DNA of 28,112 bases from an uncultured Eudoraea sp. (GTDB taxonomy: Bacteria > Bacteroidota > Bacteroidia > Flavobacteriales > Flavobacteriaceae): NCBI GenBank assembly GCA_905479615.1, contig CAJQNH010000067.1, forward strand, positions 1 through 28,112, read 5' to 3'. A model generated the notes under the pieces. It was given only the letters and a program-made list of their open reading frames with translations, was not told the DNA's origin and made no database searches. A program made the position numbers and the translations under genes. This document shows, piece after piece, positions 17,025-24,949 of this stretch. Within the stretch, counting starts at the first letter, position 1, and each line of letters begins with the position of its first letter.

Positions 17025-17822
17025 TTATTCTGATATAGCTAAATAATAGGCAAGGTCATTCTTATTTTCTAATCTCTTTAATTCTCGAAAACGCTCCAGA
17101 ACTCCAAGTGCATCAAGATAGCAGATAATAATGCCTTTTTTGCCATCAAGTATACCTAACCGAAGCAAATAACGATGAAAAAATTTCCAACTTGGCTTCA
17201 CGATCATGTAAAAATAATTGAATTTCTTCTCTTTGAAAAATGACTCTTTAGCCTTTAATCGACCATAACTTATTATTTTCTCCTTATATTCTTCGAAATT
17301 TTTGTAGCAATAATGGATGAGTTTTTCATTTAAGATTCCAGAGGATCCATTGACTTCCAAAGTTTCATGTACCAATTTTTCTTCGGAAAATTTTACTTTA
17401 CTCTTTTTAAAAAGACGATAGTTCTTATCTGTTTGCCACCCGCTAAAAAGTAAAGACTTATTCTGGAACATAAACTTCCTATAAAACCAGTATGCAGCGT
17501 GTTCAGGGTTTGAGTTTAGAGTTTTTAAAATTTCAGATTTCAGATTTTCGGTAACAACCTCATCTGCATCTAAAAACAGAACCCAATCATTTGAAGCTTG
17601 CTTTAATGCGAATGATTTTTGTAATGTGAAGTTGTCAAAAGTATGTTGAATTACCTTTACATTTTTTAGATTGGACAAATATTCGAAGGTTCCATCTGTA
17701 CTAAAAGAATCAACTACGATTATTTCATCTGCAAAATCTATAGACTGGATACATTTTTCTATAAATCCAATTTCATTATAGGTAATAATTAATGCTGATA
17801 TTTTCTCCTTTGAACTATTCAT
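17025..17822 (-). CDS. Glycosyltransferase family 2, WaaE/KdtX-like (LPS core)
   Basis: This 265-residue GT2 enzyme is of the branch that includes WaaE/KdtX, which adds a glucose-type residue to inner-core heptose in enterobacteria. The motifs are ISALIITYNEIGFIEKCI (8-25), ADEIIVVDSFSTDGT (31-45), LQKSFALKQAS (67-77) and the metal-binding DADE (85-88). Also diagnostic are the K-x-R-LFKKSK element after YWFYRKFMFQ and the HETLEVNG motif. The C terminus (about 195-235) is aromatic and basic and may contact the membrane. The gene is separated from the other transferase genes by 308 bp and has its own likely promoter. Sugar and acceptor specificity in this organism are unknown. Confidence 0.88.
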   Translation of the reverse strand: MNSSKEKISALIITYNEIGFIEKCIQSIDFADEIIVVDSFSTDGTFEYLSNLKNVKVIQHTFDNFTLQKSFALKQASNDWVLFLDADEVVTENLKSEILKTLNSNPEHAAYWFYRKFMFQNKSLLFSGWQTDKNYRLFKKSKVKFSEEKLVHETLEVNGSSGILNEKLIHYCYKNFEEYKEKIISYGRLKAKESFFKEKKFNYFYMIVKPSWKFFHRYLLRLGILDGKKGIIICYLDALGVLERFRELKRLENKNDLAYYLAISE

Positions 17823-17861
17823 TTAAAAAATGATACATTGGTATTATTCCATAACAATTAA

Positions 17862-17869
17862 CAAAGTTA
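17862..17869 (-). promoter_or_regulatory. Predicted -7 promoter element for the WaaE-like gene
   Basis: The minus strand reads TAACTTTG, an exact TAnnTTTG match about 40 bp upstream of the ATG at 17822, in the gap after dapD. No TTG lies at the expected -33 distance. Confidence 0.35.
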
Positions 17870-17918
17870 TAACTATAAATTAGAGAAAATATTATAATCA
17901 ATACTATTTTTGAAAAAA

Positions 17919-18734
17919 TTATACAGCTACATTATACTCCCTAAGTGCTTCGTTTAAGGAAGTTTTTTTGTTTGTACTGGCTTTACGAACACCAATAATA
18001 AGAGCACAGGGAACCTGAAATTCTCCTGCAGGAAATTTCTTTGTATAGCTTCCAGGAATTACTACAGACCTTGCGGGGACCAAACCTTTTCGCTCTATAG
18101 GAGTGTCACCGGTAACATCAATAATTTTTGTAGAAGCAGTTAAGACAACATTTGCTCCTAAAACTGCCTCTTGCTCAACTCTTACACCTTCAACAACAAT
18201 ACATCTGCTACCAATAAAGGCATTGTCTTCAATTATAACAGGGGCAGCCTGTAGGGGCTCTAAAACCCCTCCAATACCAACACCACCACTTAAATGTACG
18301 TTTTTTCCAATTTGCGCACAGCTCCCAACGGTGGCCCAGGTATCAACCATCGTGCCTTCATCTACATAGGCACCAATATTTACATAACTAGGCATGAGAA
18401 TTGTACCTTTTGAAATATAGGCACCATACCTGGCAACAGCATGCGGGACCACGCGAATCCCCTTTTCCTTGTAGCCACTCTTTAGTGGAATTTTATCGTG
18501 GTATTCAAAAATCCCTGCTTCCAGAGTTTCCATTTTTTGAATAGGGAAGTAAAGTACAACTGCTTTTTTAACCCATTCATTTATCTGCCAATCTCCGTTC
18601 ACAGGTTCTGCACATCGTAATTTTCCATCATCAATTAATTGAATTACCTGCCTTATAGCATCTTGTGTTTTAGTTTCTTTCAGGAGTTCTCGATTTTCCC
18701 ATGCATATTCAATAATATTTCGGAGTGCATTCAT
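17919..18734 (-). CDS. dapD: 2,3,4,5-tetrahydropyridine-2,6-dicarboxylate N-succinyltransferase
   Basis: DapD transfers a succinyl group from succinyl-CoA to tetrahydrodipicolinate in the succinylase branch of diaminopimelate/lysine synthesis, which feeds peptidoglycan and protein synthesis. It has 271 residues, the usual length. The N-terminal helical domain covers about 1-95. The left-handed beta-helix follows as hexapeptide-type turns (about 100-205: GTILMPSYVNIGAYVDEGTMVDTWATVGSCAQIG, then GVGIGGVLEPLQAAPVIIEDNAFIG). The C-terminal strand region contains RSVVIPGSYTKKFPAG. It is divergent from ruvX across a 101-bp region with a -7 element facing each way. No other lysine gene is nearby. 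Confidence 0.97.
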   Translation of the reverse strand: MNALRNIIEYAWENRELLKETKTQDAIRQVIQLIDDGKLRCAEPVNGDWQINEWVKKAVVLYFPIQKMETLEAGIFEYHDKIPLKSGYKEKGIRVVPHAVARYGAYISKGTILMPSYVNIGAYVDEGTMVDTWATVGSCAQIGKNVHLSGGVGIGGVLEPLQAAPVIIEDNAFIGSRCIVVEGVRVEQEAVLGANVVLTASTKIIDVTGDTPIERKGLVPARSVVIPGSYTKKFPAGEFQVPCALIIGVRKASTNKKTSLNEALREYNVAV

Positions 18735-18753
18735 ATGGTCAGAATAATTTGCG

Positions 18754-18761
18754 CAAAGATA
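18754..18761 (-). promoter_or_regulatory. Predicted -7 promoter element for dapD
   Basis: The minus strand reads TATCTTTG, an exact TAnnTTTG match, placing the transcription start about 13 bases before the dapD ATG at 18734. The -33 position has no TTG. Confidence 0.45.
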
Positions 18762-18814
18762 AGAGGTAACTATTAATTAATCTTTATTTTTTATAGGCGT
18801 AACAAATTATCCCT

Positions 18815-18822
18815 TATTTTTG
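18815..18822 (+). promoter_or_regulatory. Predicted -7 promoter element for ruvX-def-DUF5606
   Basis: The plus strand reads TATTTTTG, matching TAnnTTTG, and ends 13 bp before the ruvX TTG start at 18836. Transcription would begin only about 7 bases ahead of the start codon, giving a near-leaderless mRNA. There is no TTG at -33. Confidence 0.4.
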
Positions 18823-18835
18823 CAAAAAAATTGAT

Positions 18836-19249
18836 TTGGCGAGAATTATTGCACTAGATTTTGGTAAACAAAGAACCGGGATAGCGGTTACAGACGAGTT
18901 ACAGCTTATTGCCTCTGGTTTGACTACCGTAAATACCAAAGATCTTTTACAGTATCTGAAAGAGTATACAGCCAAAGAAAATATAGCAGGGATAGTTGTT
19001 GGTGAGCCCAAGCAATGGGACAATACACCATCTGAATCAGAAGTATCAATTCAGATATTTTTAAAAAAATTAAGGACTTCTTTTCCATTAATTCCAATTG
19101 ATCGGCAGGATGAGCGATTTACATCAAAAGTTGCTTTTCAAACCATGATAGATTCAGGGCTTAAAAAAAAGCAACGACGGAATAAGGAATTGATAGACGA
19201 AATAAGTGCAACCCTTATTTTACAGTCATATTTAAACAGAATGCAATAG
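18836..19249 (+). CDS. ruvX: Putative Holliday junction resolvase RuvX/YqgF
   Basis: This 137-residue RNase H-fold nuclease belongs to the YqgF/RuvX family, which has been assigned roles in pre-16S rRNA 5' end maturation and as a Holliday junction resolvase. The first acidic residue lies in IIALDFGKQRTGIAVTD (Asp8), followed by IVVGEPKQWDNTPSESE, then DRQDERFTSKVA, and the last acidic site near LIDEISATLIL. The start is TTG: family members begin with Met-x-Arg-Ile directly before ALDFG, and no ATG or GTG lies at or just upstream of that point. It is the first gene of a compact operon, with only 1 bp between its stop and the def ATG. Confidence 0.93.
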   Translation: MARIIALDFGKQRTGIAVTDELQLIASGLTTVNTKDLLQYLKEYTAKENIAGIVVGEPKQWDNTPSESEVSIQIFLKKLRTSFPLIPIDRQDERFTSKVAFQTMIDSGLKKKQRRNKELIDEISATLILQSYLNRMQ

Positions 19250-19250
19250 A

Positions 19251-19841
19251 ATGAATTTATCTATTTTGGCCTACGGGGATCCGATTTTAAGAAAAATAGG
19301 GAAATCTATAAACAAAGACTACCCCCAGTTAAAGGAATTGATTGCCAATATGTGGGAAACTATGTATAATGCAAATGGCGTAGGATTGGCCGCCCCGCAA
19401 ATTGGACTGTCAATTCGACTATTTATTGTAGATACAGGACCTTTTGCAGATGATGATGAATTAACTCCGGAAGAACAGGAGGCTCTTAAAAAATTTAAAA
19501 AAGTATTTATAAATGCCAAAATTGAGGAGGAATCCGGCACTAATTGGGCTTTTAATGAAGGTTGTCTTAGTATTCCTGATATCCGTGAGGATGTTTCCCG
19601 TTTGGATACCATTTCAATCAGCTATTTGGATGAGAACTTCAAAGCACATAAAGAGTCTTATGATGGACTTTTGGCAAGAGTTATACAACATGAATACGAC
19701 CATATTGAAGGAATTCTCTTTACAGATAAACTCTCCAGCCTCAAAAAAAGGTTGCTGAAAGGCAAGCTTGCTAATATCTCAAAAGGTAAAATTAATGTGG
19801 AGTATAAAATGCGTTTTCCTGATTTGAAAAAAGTACGCTAA
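19251..19841 (+). CDS. def: Peptide deformylase
   Basis: This metalloenzyme removes the N-formyl group from nascent proteins. It has 196 residues and all three family motifs: GVGLAAPQ (43-50), EGCLS with metal ligand Cys105 (103-107), and QHEYDH with ligands His147 and His151 and catalytic Glu148 (146-151). An insertion of about 20 acidic residues around 64-85 (FADDDELTPEEQEALKKFKK) sits between motifs 1 and 2, as seen in Bacteroidota enzymes. The start codon lies 1 bp after the ruvX stop, so the two are almost certainly co-transcribed. Confidence 0.97.
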   Translation: MNLSILAYGDPILRKIGKSINKDYPQLKELIANMWETMYNANGVGLAAPQIGLSIRLFIVDTGPFADDDELTPEEQEALKKFKKVFINAKIEEESGTNWAFNEGCLSIPDIREDVSRLDTISISYLDENFKAHKESYDGLLARVIQHEYDHIEGILFTDKLSSLKKRLLKGKLANISKGKINVEYKMRFPDLKKVR

Positions 19842-19892
19842 ACGGGAAGATTAATTTCATAGAGTTTAATATTTATTGTTTTAAAAATATTT

Positions 19893-20321
19893 ATGAGTTT
19901 AGATAAAATACTATCAATTGGCGGGAGGCCCGGACTATACAGAATGCTTACCCAAACCAGAACGGGGCTTGTCGCGGAATCCCTGCTGGATAACAAAAGA
20001 GTTACTGTGGGTATGAGCAGTAATGTGAGCGTGCTATCTGAAATTGCTATTTTTACTTTGGAGGAAGAGCTTCCGCTTAGAGCTGTATTTGAAAAAATTC
20101 AAATCAAGGAAAAAGGAGGTAAAACCTCCGTTAAACATAAAGACAACAAATTAAGCCTTGAGGAATATTTTTTTGAAGTATTGCCTGATTACGATGAGGA
20201 CAAGGTCTATGTAAGTGATATAAAAAAAGTTATACAATGGTATAATATTTTACATGATCATGGAATTACAGATTTTACTGCAACTTCTGAAGGTGCGGAT
20301 AAGGCCAATGAGGAAGAATAG
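19893..20321 (+). CDS. DUF5606 domain protein
   Basis: This 142-residue cytoplasmic protein matches the Bacteroidota-specific DUF5606 family. It shows the N-terminal LDKILSIGGRPGLYRMLTQT with a Gly-Gly-Arg-Pro-Gly turn (about 4-23), then VSVLSEIAIFTLEEELPL, and the helical YVSDIKKVIQWYNILHDHG near the C terminus. The function is unknown. It follows def by 51 bp in the same orientation, and this ruvX-def-DUF5606 order is, as far as I recall, common in Flavobacteriia. The mazG-type gene that often follows is absent; the next gene converges from the other strand 13 bp away. Confidence 0.85.
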   Translation: MSLDKILSIGGRPGLYRMLTQTRTGLVAESLLDNKRVTVGMSSNVSVLSEIAIFTLEEELPLRAVFEKIQIKEKGGKTSVKHKDNKLSLEEYFFEVLPDYDEDKVYVSDIKKVIQWYNILHDHGITDFTATSEGADKANEEE

Positions 20322-20334
20322 TCTACAGTAAAAA

Positions 20335-21951
20335 CTAATCTTTTTTAATGGTTTTATAAGTAAATCTACTTTCCTTCCAATCAATTAATTTGGAAGGGTA
20401 AAATTTCACATTCATTCGGTCCATATATGGTGCCTGATTTGCCAGGCGTACCTTGAAATTTTCCCAGTTTCGATTTTCTTCAGTGCTCCAGCTCAATTCA
20501 GAATACCCGATAACCCTTGGAAATGCAAGATATTCTAATTCATCAATATTACTAATAGTTTCAGACCAGAGAGGGGCCTCAACACCTAAAATGTTTTCTT
20601 TTGGAATACCTGCATAACTCTCTGGAGACCATACATATGCAGTATCAACAGGAATATATGCTGCCCAATGGAGTCCATGTTTGGAAAGGGTATCATATTG
20701 CATATCCAAATATGCTTTTTTTGCAGGTGAAATAATTACCCTCATACCTTTTCGAGAAGCTTCTATGGCATTTTTCTCACTATCCCAGAACTGTGCAATT
20801 GATGAATTATCAACATCTGCCTGCGCGATTTCATCCCAGCCTATCATTTGCTTACCATACTTTTGTACAATCTTTTCTACTCTATTGACAAAGAAGATAT
20901 AGTCGTTCTTTTTGGTTACATGGCTTTCATCCCCACCAATATGGAAATACGGTCCTGGGGTTATAGCAGAGATCTCACGTACCACATCATCAATAAAAGT
21001 ATAAACCGTATCTTTTCTGGTATCAAAAGTGCTAAAGCCCACTGCTGTTCCCTCATACAATTTCGGTGTTTTACCATTTCCATTTAGTATGGGATAGGAG
21101 ACTGATGCCGCATTAGTATGTCCTGGCATATCAATTTCAGGAATTATCATCATATATCTTTGTTGTGCATAAGCCACAATATCTTTATAATCATCCTGTG
21201 TAAAAAAACCTCCTGCTTCTCCACCAACTTCTGTACTACCCCCAACTTCGGTTAGCTTCGGCCATGATTTGATTTCTATCCTCCAGCCCTGATCATCTGT
21301 AAGATGCAGGTGCAGCGCATTTATCTTGTAGTAAGCGAGAAGATCAATATATTTTTTCACATCATCAACACTAAAGAAATGTCGTGCTACATCTAACATA
21401 GAACCCCTGTATTCAAAATTAGGTTTATCTAAAATTTTTCCTGTAGGGATGGGCCATAATGGCATTTCAGTAAGTGTATCATTACTGGTTTCAGGGATGA
21501 GTTGTCTTAGGGTCTGTACTCCACGAAATGCCCCTTCAGATGTTTTTGCATTAAGTATAATTGAATCTTTGGATATATATAATTGGTAAGCTTCCGGACC
21601 TTCAAGTTCATCGCTATCAGATTGATTTATGTAGATCATTCGGTTGACCTCTCCGGCTTCTGTTTCATTTACGGTAATCCTTAAATTCGTTTTGGATTTT
21701 ATTTTATCGGCAAGAAAAGAACCTACTTCTTCAAAATTTTTGTCGGTTTGTGAAGTGTAGATCGCAGTGGTATGATCTAATCCAAATGCACTATGGGTAG
21801 GAACTATCCTTAGAGGCTTTGGAATCAGGTTTTCTGCACTGAGGTCCGTTGGAGGAAATACTATTTCTTTCATCTTATGCTCTTGACATGCATAAAATAA
21901 AGACATTCCAAAAAGTAAAGCGAGCGATTTTGTTAAAATTGATTTTATCAT
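20335..21951 (-). CDS. Beta-N-acetylhexosaminidase, GH20, lipoprotein
   Basis: This exported hydrolase removes terminal GlcNAc/GalNAc residues from chitin fragments, glycans or peptidoglycan. It has 538 residues from the ATG at 21951, chosen because it begins the signal sequence directly; the open frame reaches 21996 but would bury the signal. The lipobox is LFYAC with Cys22, so it is membrane-anchored, and the acidic residue close after Cys may favour surface exposure. A GH20 N-terminal domain covers about 40-170 and the catalytic TIM barrel begins near RGSMLDVARHFF (182-193). HLHLTDDQGWRIEIKSWPKL lies at about 214-233, and the catalytic Asp341-Glu342 pair lies in FHIGGDES. It is last in a four-gene hydrolase operon, 11 bp after the SGNH hydrolase. 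Confidence 0.94.
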   Translation of the reverse strand: MIKSILTKSLALLFGMSLFYACQEHKMKEIVFPPTDLSAENLIPKPLRIVPTHSAFGLDHTTAIYTSQTDKNFEEVGSFLADKIKSKTNLRITVNETEAGEVNRMIYINQSDSDELEGPEAYQLYISKDSIILNAKTSEGAFRGVQTLRQLIPETSNDTLTEMPLWPIPTGKILDKPNFEYRGSMLDVARHFFSVDDVKKYIDLLAYYKINALHLHLTDDQGWRIEIKSWPKLTEVGGSTEVGGEAGGFFTQDDYKDIVAYAQQRYMMIIPEIDMPGHTNAASVSYPILNGNGKTPKLYEGTAVGFSTFDTRKDTVYTFIDDVVREISAITPGPYFHIGGDESHVTKKNDYIFFVNRVEKIVQKYGKQMIGWDEIAQADVDNSSIAQFWDSEKNAIEASRKGMRVIISPAKKAYLDMQYDTLSKHGLHWAAYIPVDTAYVWSPESYAGIPKENILGVEAPLWSETISNIDELEYLAFPRVIGYSELSWSTEENRNWENFKVRLANQAPYMDRMNVKFYPSKLIDWKESRFTYKTIKKD

Positions 21952-21962
21952 TGTTAAATATT

Positions 21963-22610
21963 TTATTGAACATAATTTTTTATAACCTGATACCATAACT
22001 CATATCCCTTTGAATTCATATGGAGGCCGTCTTCAATGAAAATATCTTGTCTTAATTTCTTTCCATCAAGCATGGTATCCCATATATTTGCATAATCCAG
22101 GTCTTGTTCTTTTTTACACAAACGATTAAACCTCCGATTAAGGCCCTTATATTTTCTTTTTAAATGCCATCGGGCCAAACTTGGTTTGGCAGAAATAATA
22201 ACAATTCGGGCGTCAGGAATATAATTTCTTATTTTGGTTATTATTTCTTTAGTCACTTGAATAATGCGCTTAGGTTTTTTACTATCATTTAAATCATTAT
22301 CTCCCTCATAGATAAACACTTTCTTCGGATTGTATTCCAATATCAATTCATTCGTATACGAAAGTAAATCAATTGCCTGGGAGCCTCCGAAACCTGAATT
22401 AACTACCCGATAACTGGGGAAAAGTTCTTGCAAATTATTCCAGAGTCTTATACTCGAGCTACCAGTAAAAACTATAGTTTCCTTGGATTTCTCGGAAACA
22501 GTGTCGTATTTCTTTTGTATTTCCAGTACTTCTTCCTGAAAATCAGCAGCTTGTTGTGCAACAGATGTAAGGGCATAAAGCAAAAGGATAACAACTAAAC
22601 GATTTTGCAT
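21963..22610 (-). CDS. Exported SGNH/GDSL hydrolase
   Basis: This secreted esterase/lipase-type enzyme has 215 residues from the ATG at 22610; an upstream TTG at 22628 is less likely. Its signal peptide is about residues 1-19 (VVILLLYALTSVAQ). The SGNH blocks are in order: block I FTGSSSIRLW with probable nucleophile Ser52, block II NSGFGGSQA (Gly), block III YEGDNDLND with Asn105, and block V DGLHMNSKGY with the Asp/His pair near the C terminus. Family members often deacetylate sugars or cleave short esters. It lies between an alpha/beta hydrolase and the GH20 lipoprotein, so deacylation of the same amino-sugar glycan is a reasonable inference, though not shown by the sequence. Confidence 0.9.
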   Translation of the reverse strand: MQNRLVVILLLYALTSVAQQAADFQEEVLEIQKKYDTVSEKSKETIVFTGSSSIRLWNNLQELFPSYRVVNSGFGGSQAIDLLSYTNELILEYNPKKVFIYEGDNDLNDSKKPKRIIQVTKEIITKIRNYIPDARIVIISAKPSLARWHLKRKYKGLNRRFNRLCKKEQDLDYANIWDTMLDGKKLRQDIFIEDGLHMNSKGYELWYQVIKNYVQ

Positions 22611-22639
22611 AAGTAAAAAAGAAAGCAAGATACTTTTAA

Positions 22640-23515
22640 TTATTCTTTATTCATAGAACTTGTAATCCCTTCAGCAACGGACCAGTCATAAAATCTTGAA
22701 ATCCAATTGTCTGAAGGTAACCCTTGTTTTTTCATCCCAAAACCATGTCCACCTATTGCATACATATGCAGACCAACCTTCTTGCCTGCTTTTAAATAAG
22801 AAGAATAAAGTTCAATACTTCCACCTGCTAATCCTAATGGATCATCCGTCGCACAAATAATAAGTATGGGTGGCGCATCGCTTGGGCATTCCTTTACAGG
22901 CATAGCGGAAGTCCAAGGGTATACCGGTACTAAAAAATCTGGCCTGCTATCCATGGAATAGTTATAACCTACTCCCATTGCCACTGCACCCCCCGCGGAA
23001 AACCCCATGAAACCAATTTTTTGAGGATCAATACCGAGGGATTCTGAATTTTTCCTGACATATTCAACCGCGGCCAAACCGTCCTGAACGGACAAGGGCA
23101 TTACTGGTGCTACAGTTTCATTAATTTTTTCACCAATTTGCATTACTTCCTTCACCCCGTCTTTACCGGTGGGCACAAGCCTATATTTTAAGACAAAAGC
23201 AGTTATTCCTTTTTCATTTAACCACTTCGCTACTTCATTTCCTTCACTATTAATACTTAATGCATAAAGACCACCACCGGGAGCAATAATTACAGATGTA
23301 CCATTGGATATGGTCGCATCGGGTTTAAATACTTGCATAGTTGGAGTAGAAACATTAGTCACAACCTGGGTCTGCCAGATTTGTGAAAAATATTCTTTTT
23401 CGTCACCTACCCATTCAACATGCTCATTTTTTTCGAAGGGTAATTCAATAATTTCCTGTGAAAAGCCAATTCCAATTTGAAAAAGGCAAATTAATACGAT
23501 GAGGTAATTTTTCAT
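22640..23515 (-). CDS. Exported alpha/beta hydrolase (carbohydrate-esterase-like)
   Basis: This 291-residue secreted protein has a signal peptide of about 1-19. The alpha/beta hydrolase core is clear: an oxyanion-hole motif APGGGLYALS (78-87), a nucleophile elbow GFSAG with Ser173 (171-175), an acid in CATDDPLGLA (about 224-225), and the catalytic His in GGHGFG (His257). The layout resembles the BD-FAE/acetyl-xylan-esterase-like branch found in Bacteroidota carbohydrate loci. The substrate is probably an esterified sugar or small ester. It is 28 bp downstream of the serine hydrolase gene and 29 bp upstream of the SGNH gene. It could also be a general dienelactone-hydrolase-type esterase. Confidence 0.9.
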   Translation of the reverse strand: MKNYLIVLICLFQIGIGFSQEIIELPFEKNEHVEWVGDEKEYFSQIWQTQVVTNVSTPTMQVFKPDATISNGTSVIIAPGGGLYALSINSEGNEVAKWLNEKGITAFVLKYRLVPTGKDGVKEVMQIGEKINETVAPVMPLSVQDGLAAVEYVRKNSESLGIDPQKIGFMGFSAGGAVAMGVGYNYSMDSRPDFLVPVYPWTSAMPVKECPSDAPPILIICATDDPLGLAGGSIELYSSYLKAGKKVGLHMYAIGGHGFGMKKQGLPSDNWISRFYDWSVAEGITSSMNKE

Positions 23516-23543
23516 GAATCAATTTATAATTGTTTTATAATTT

Positions 23544-24776
23544 TTAATCTACCAAGGCCTGATAGACAAATTGTGAAAATTTGGTACCATAATAGTTACT
23601 ATATGGCTGAACCTGGGTCATTAAAATGGCTATTATATCTTCTTTTGGATCTATAAAAAAGTAGGTGCTATAAGCGCCACTCCAATAAAATGCTCCGTTT
23701 GAACCAAAAGCTTTGCTTTTAGCGACATCTGTCGTTATTCCAAAACCAAGACCAAACCCTTGTCCATTGTATAAATTTCCCACCTGGTTCATTGTCATTA
23801 ACTCTATGGTCTTGGGACTTAAAAGTCGCTTTCCATTACCCTTACCTCCATTGAGAATCATTTGACAAAATTTCATATAGTCATCTGCTGTAGAAAAAAG
23901 TCCGTGAGTTCCACCGTAGACCATATTACCTTCAATAGGGAGTTGTTGTTCTGAGTTTACTAGTTTACCATCTTCGTTGAAATTATGAACAGGAACCCAT
24001 CTATCCTGGTCATCAGCAGGAATATTATACCCGGTATCTCTCATTTCCAAAGGATCAAAAATTCTAATTTGCAGGAATTCAGCGGTAGTCATTCCGGAAA
24101 AATGTTCAATTAGCAGCGATAGTACATCTGGGGAGGCGCTGTAATGCCATTGCTCTCCAGGATGCCCTATAAGTGGTAAACCTATAAGAGTGTTTACCCT
24201 GCTTTCGATGGAAGATTGCGGTTCAAAATATATGGCCTGAGCAATTTCTTTGTCCAACGTTGTGCCTCCAATACCATGGGTAAAGCCAGCCGTATGTGTT
24301 AACAGTTGATGAATAGTTATTTCAGATTTTGCAGGTTCGGTAGTACCATCTATTCCATTATTTACATCAAGAGCTACCTTAAAGTCTTTAAACTGTGGGA
24401 GATATTTGGAAACAGGGTCTGTGAGAAAAAAATGACCTTCCTCATATAACATTAAAAAGGCAGCGGAGATTATTGGCTTGGTCATAGACATAATATGAAA
24501 AATATTGTCTTGATGCATTGGTTTCTTCGCTTCCCAACTGCTATATCCATAAGCTGATTTGTGTACTAACTGTCCATTACGATAAATATAAGAAACAGCC
24601 CCGGGTATTCGTCCTTCAGTTATTTCAGTATTCAAGAATTTTGAATACCTATCAAGGCGTATTTCTGAGAATCCTGAGATTACTTCATTGGATGCCGTTG
24701 AAGTCTGACCGTAGGTGAAAACGAGTGAAAATAATAGAAATAGAAATTGAAAAAGAGGGTAAAATTGTTTTTTCAT
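23544..24776 (-). CDS. Exported serine hydrolase, class C beta-lactamase fold
   Basis: This 410-residue secreted protein has a signal peptide of about 1-23 (FLFLLFSLVFTYGQ). It belongs to the beta-lactamase-related serine hydrolase family (PF00144) of esterases, D-aminopeptidases and class C enzymes. The nucleophile motif SMTK (Ser97, Lys100) and the second motif HYSAS (Tyr212) are present, with GGTHGLFSTADDYMKF further on. The C-terminal GAYSTYFFIDP region takes the place of the KTG box, as in EstB-type esterases, so resistance to beta-lactams is not implied. It is the first gene of the four-hydrolase operon and is preceded by a good -7 element. The natural substrate is unknown; a peptidoglycan stem or an ester are both possible. 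Confidence 0.9.
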   Translation of the reverse strand: MKKQFYPLFQFLFLLFSLVFTYGQTSTASNEVISGFSEIRLDRYSKFLNTEITEGRIPGAVSYIYRNGQLVHKSAYGYSSWEAKKPMHQDNIFHIMSMTKPIISAAFLMLYEEGHFFLTDPVSKYLPQFKDFKVALDVNNGIDGTTEPAKSEITIHQLLTHTAGFTHGIGGTTLDKEIAQAIYFEPQSSIESRVNTLIGLPLIGHPGEQWHYSASPDVLSLLIEHFSGMTTAEFLQIRIFDPLEMRDTGYNIPADDQDRWVPVHNFNEDGKLVNSEQQLPIEGNMVYGGTHGLFSTADDYMKFCQMILNGGKGNGKRLLSPKTIELMTMNQVGNLYNGQGFGLGFGITTDVAKSKAFGSNGAFYWSGAYSTYFFIDPKEDIIAILMTQVQPYSNYYGTKFSQFVYQALVD

Positions 24777-24796
24777 GATTATAGTAATTCGTACCC

Positions 24797-24804
24797 CAAA
24801 TATA
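24797..24804 (-). promoter_or_regulatory. Predicted -7 promoter element for the hydrolase operon
   Basis: The minus strand reads TATATTTG, an exact TAnnTTTG match, 20 bp upstream of the ATG at 24776. No TTG is at the -33 distance. The remaining divergent gap to 24949 is AT-rich, and I see no exact TAnnTTTG on the plus strand for the DUF5916 gene. Confidence 0.45.
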
Positions 24805-24949
24805 AAAATTTTAAACTGGTTTACTTTTTTAATACAGTGTTTTGTCTGCTTTAATTAAAAATATATTAATGACGAATATTATTTAAAATAGGGTCTATTT
24901 ATTTACTAAAATAGTGTTACTTTTAATACAATTGACTAACCACCAGCTC

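Noticed and set aside
17011..17026. Hairpin AAGAG/CTCTT as a rho-independent terminator
   Set aside because: The stem is only 5 bp, it includes the stop codon, and it is followed on the minus strand by a mixed pyrimidine stretch, not a U run.
21952..21996. Upstream extension of the GH20 gene
   Set aside because: It would put 15 polar and basic residues before a lipoprotein signal and overlap the SGNH gene. The ATG at 21951 gives a normal lipoprotein N terminus.
23544..24776. Antibiotic-resistance beta-lactamase
   Set aside because: The protein has the fold and the SxxK/Tyr motifs but lacks a clear KTG box and sits in a hydrolase operon, so an esterase or peptidase role is more likely.
24914..24949. 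GTG start for the DUF5916 gene
   Set aside because: The 12 extra residues precede a normal signal peptide that begins at the ATG at 24950.
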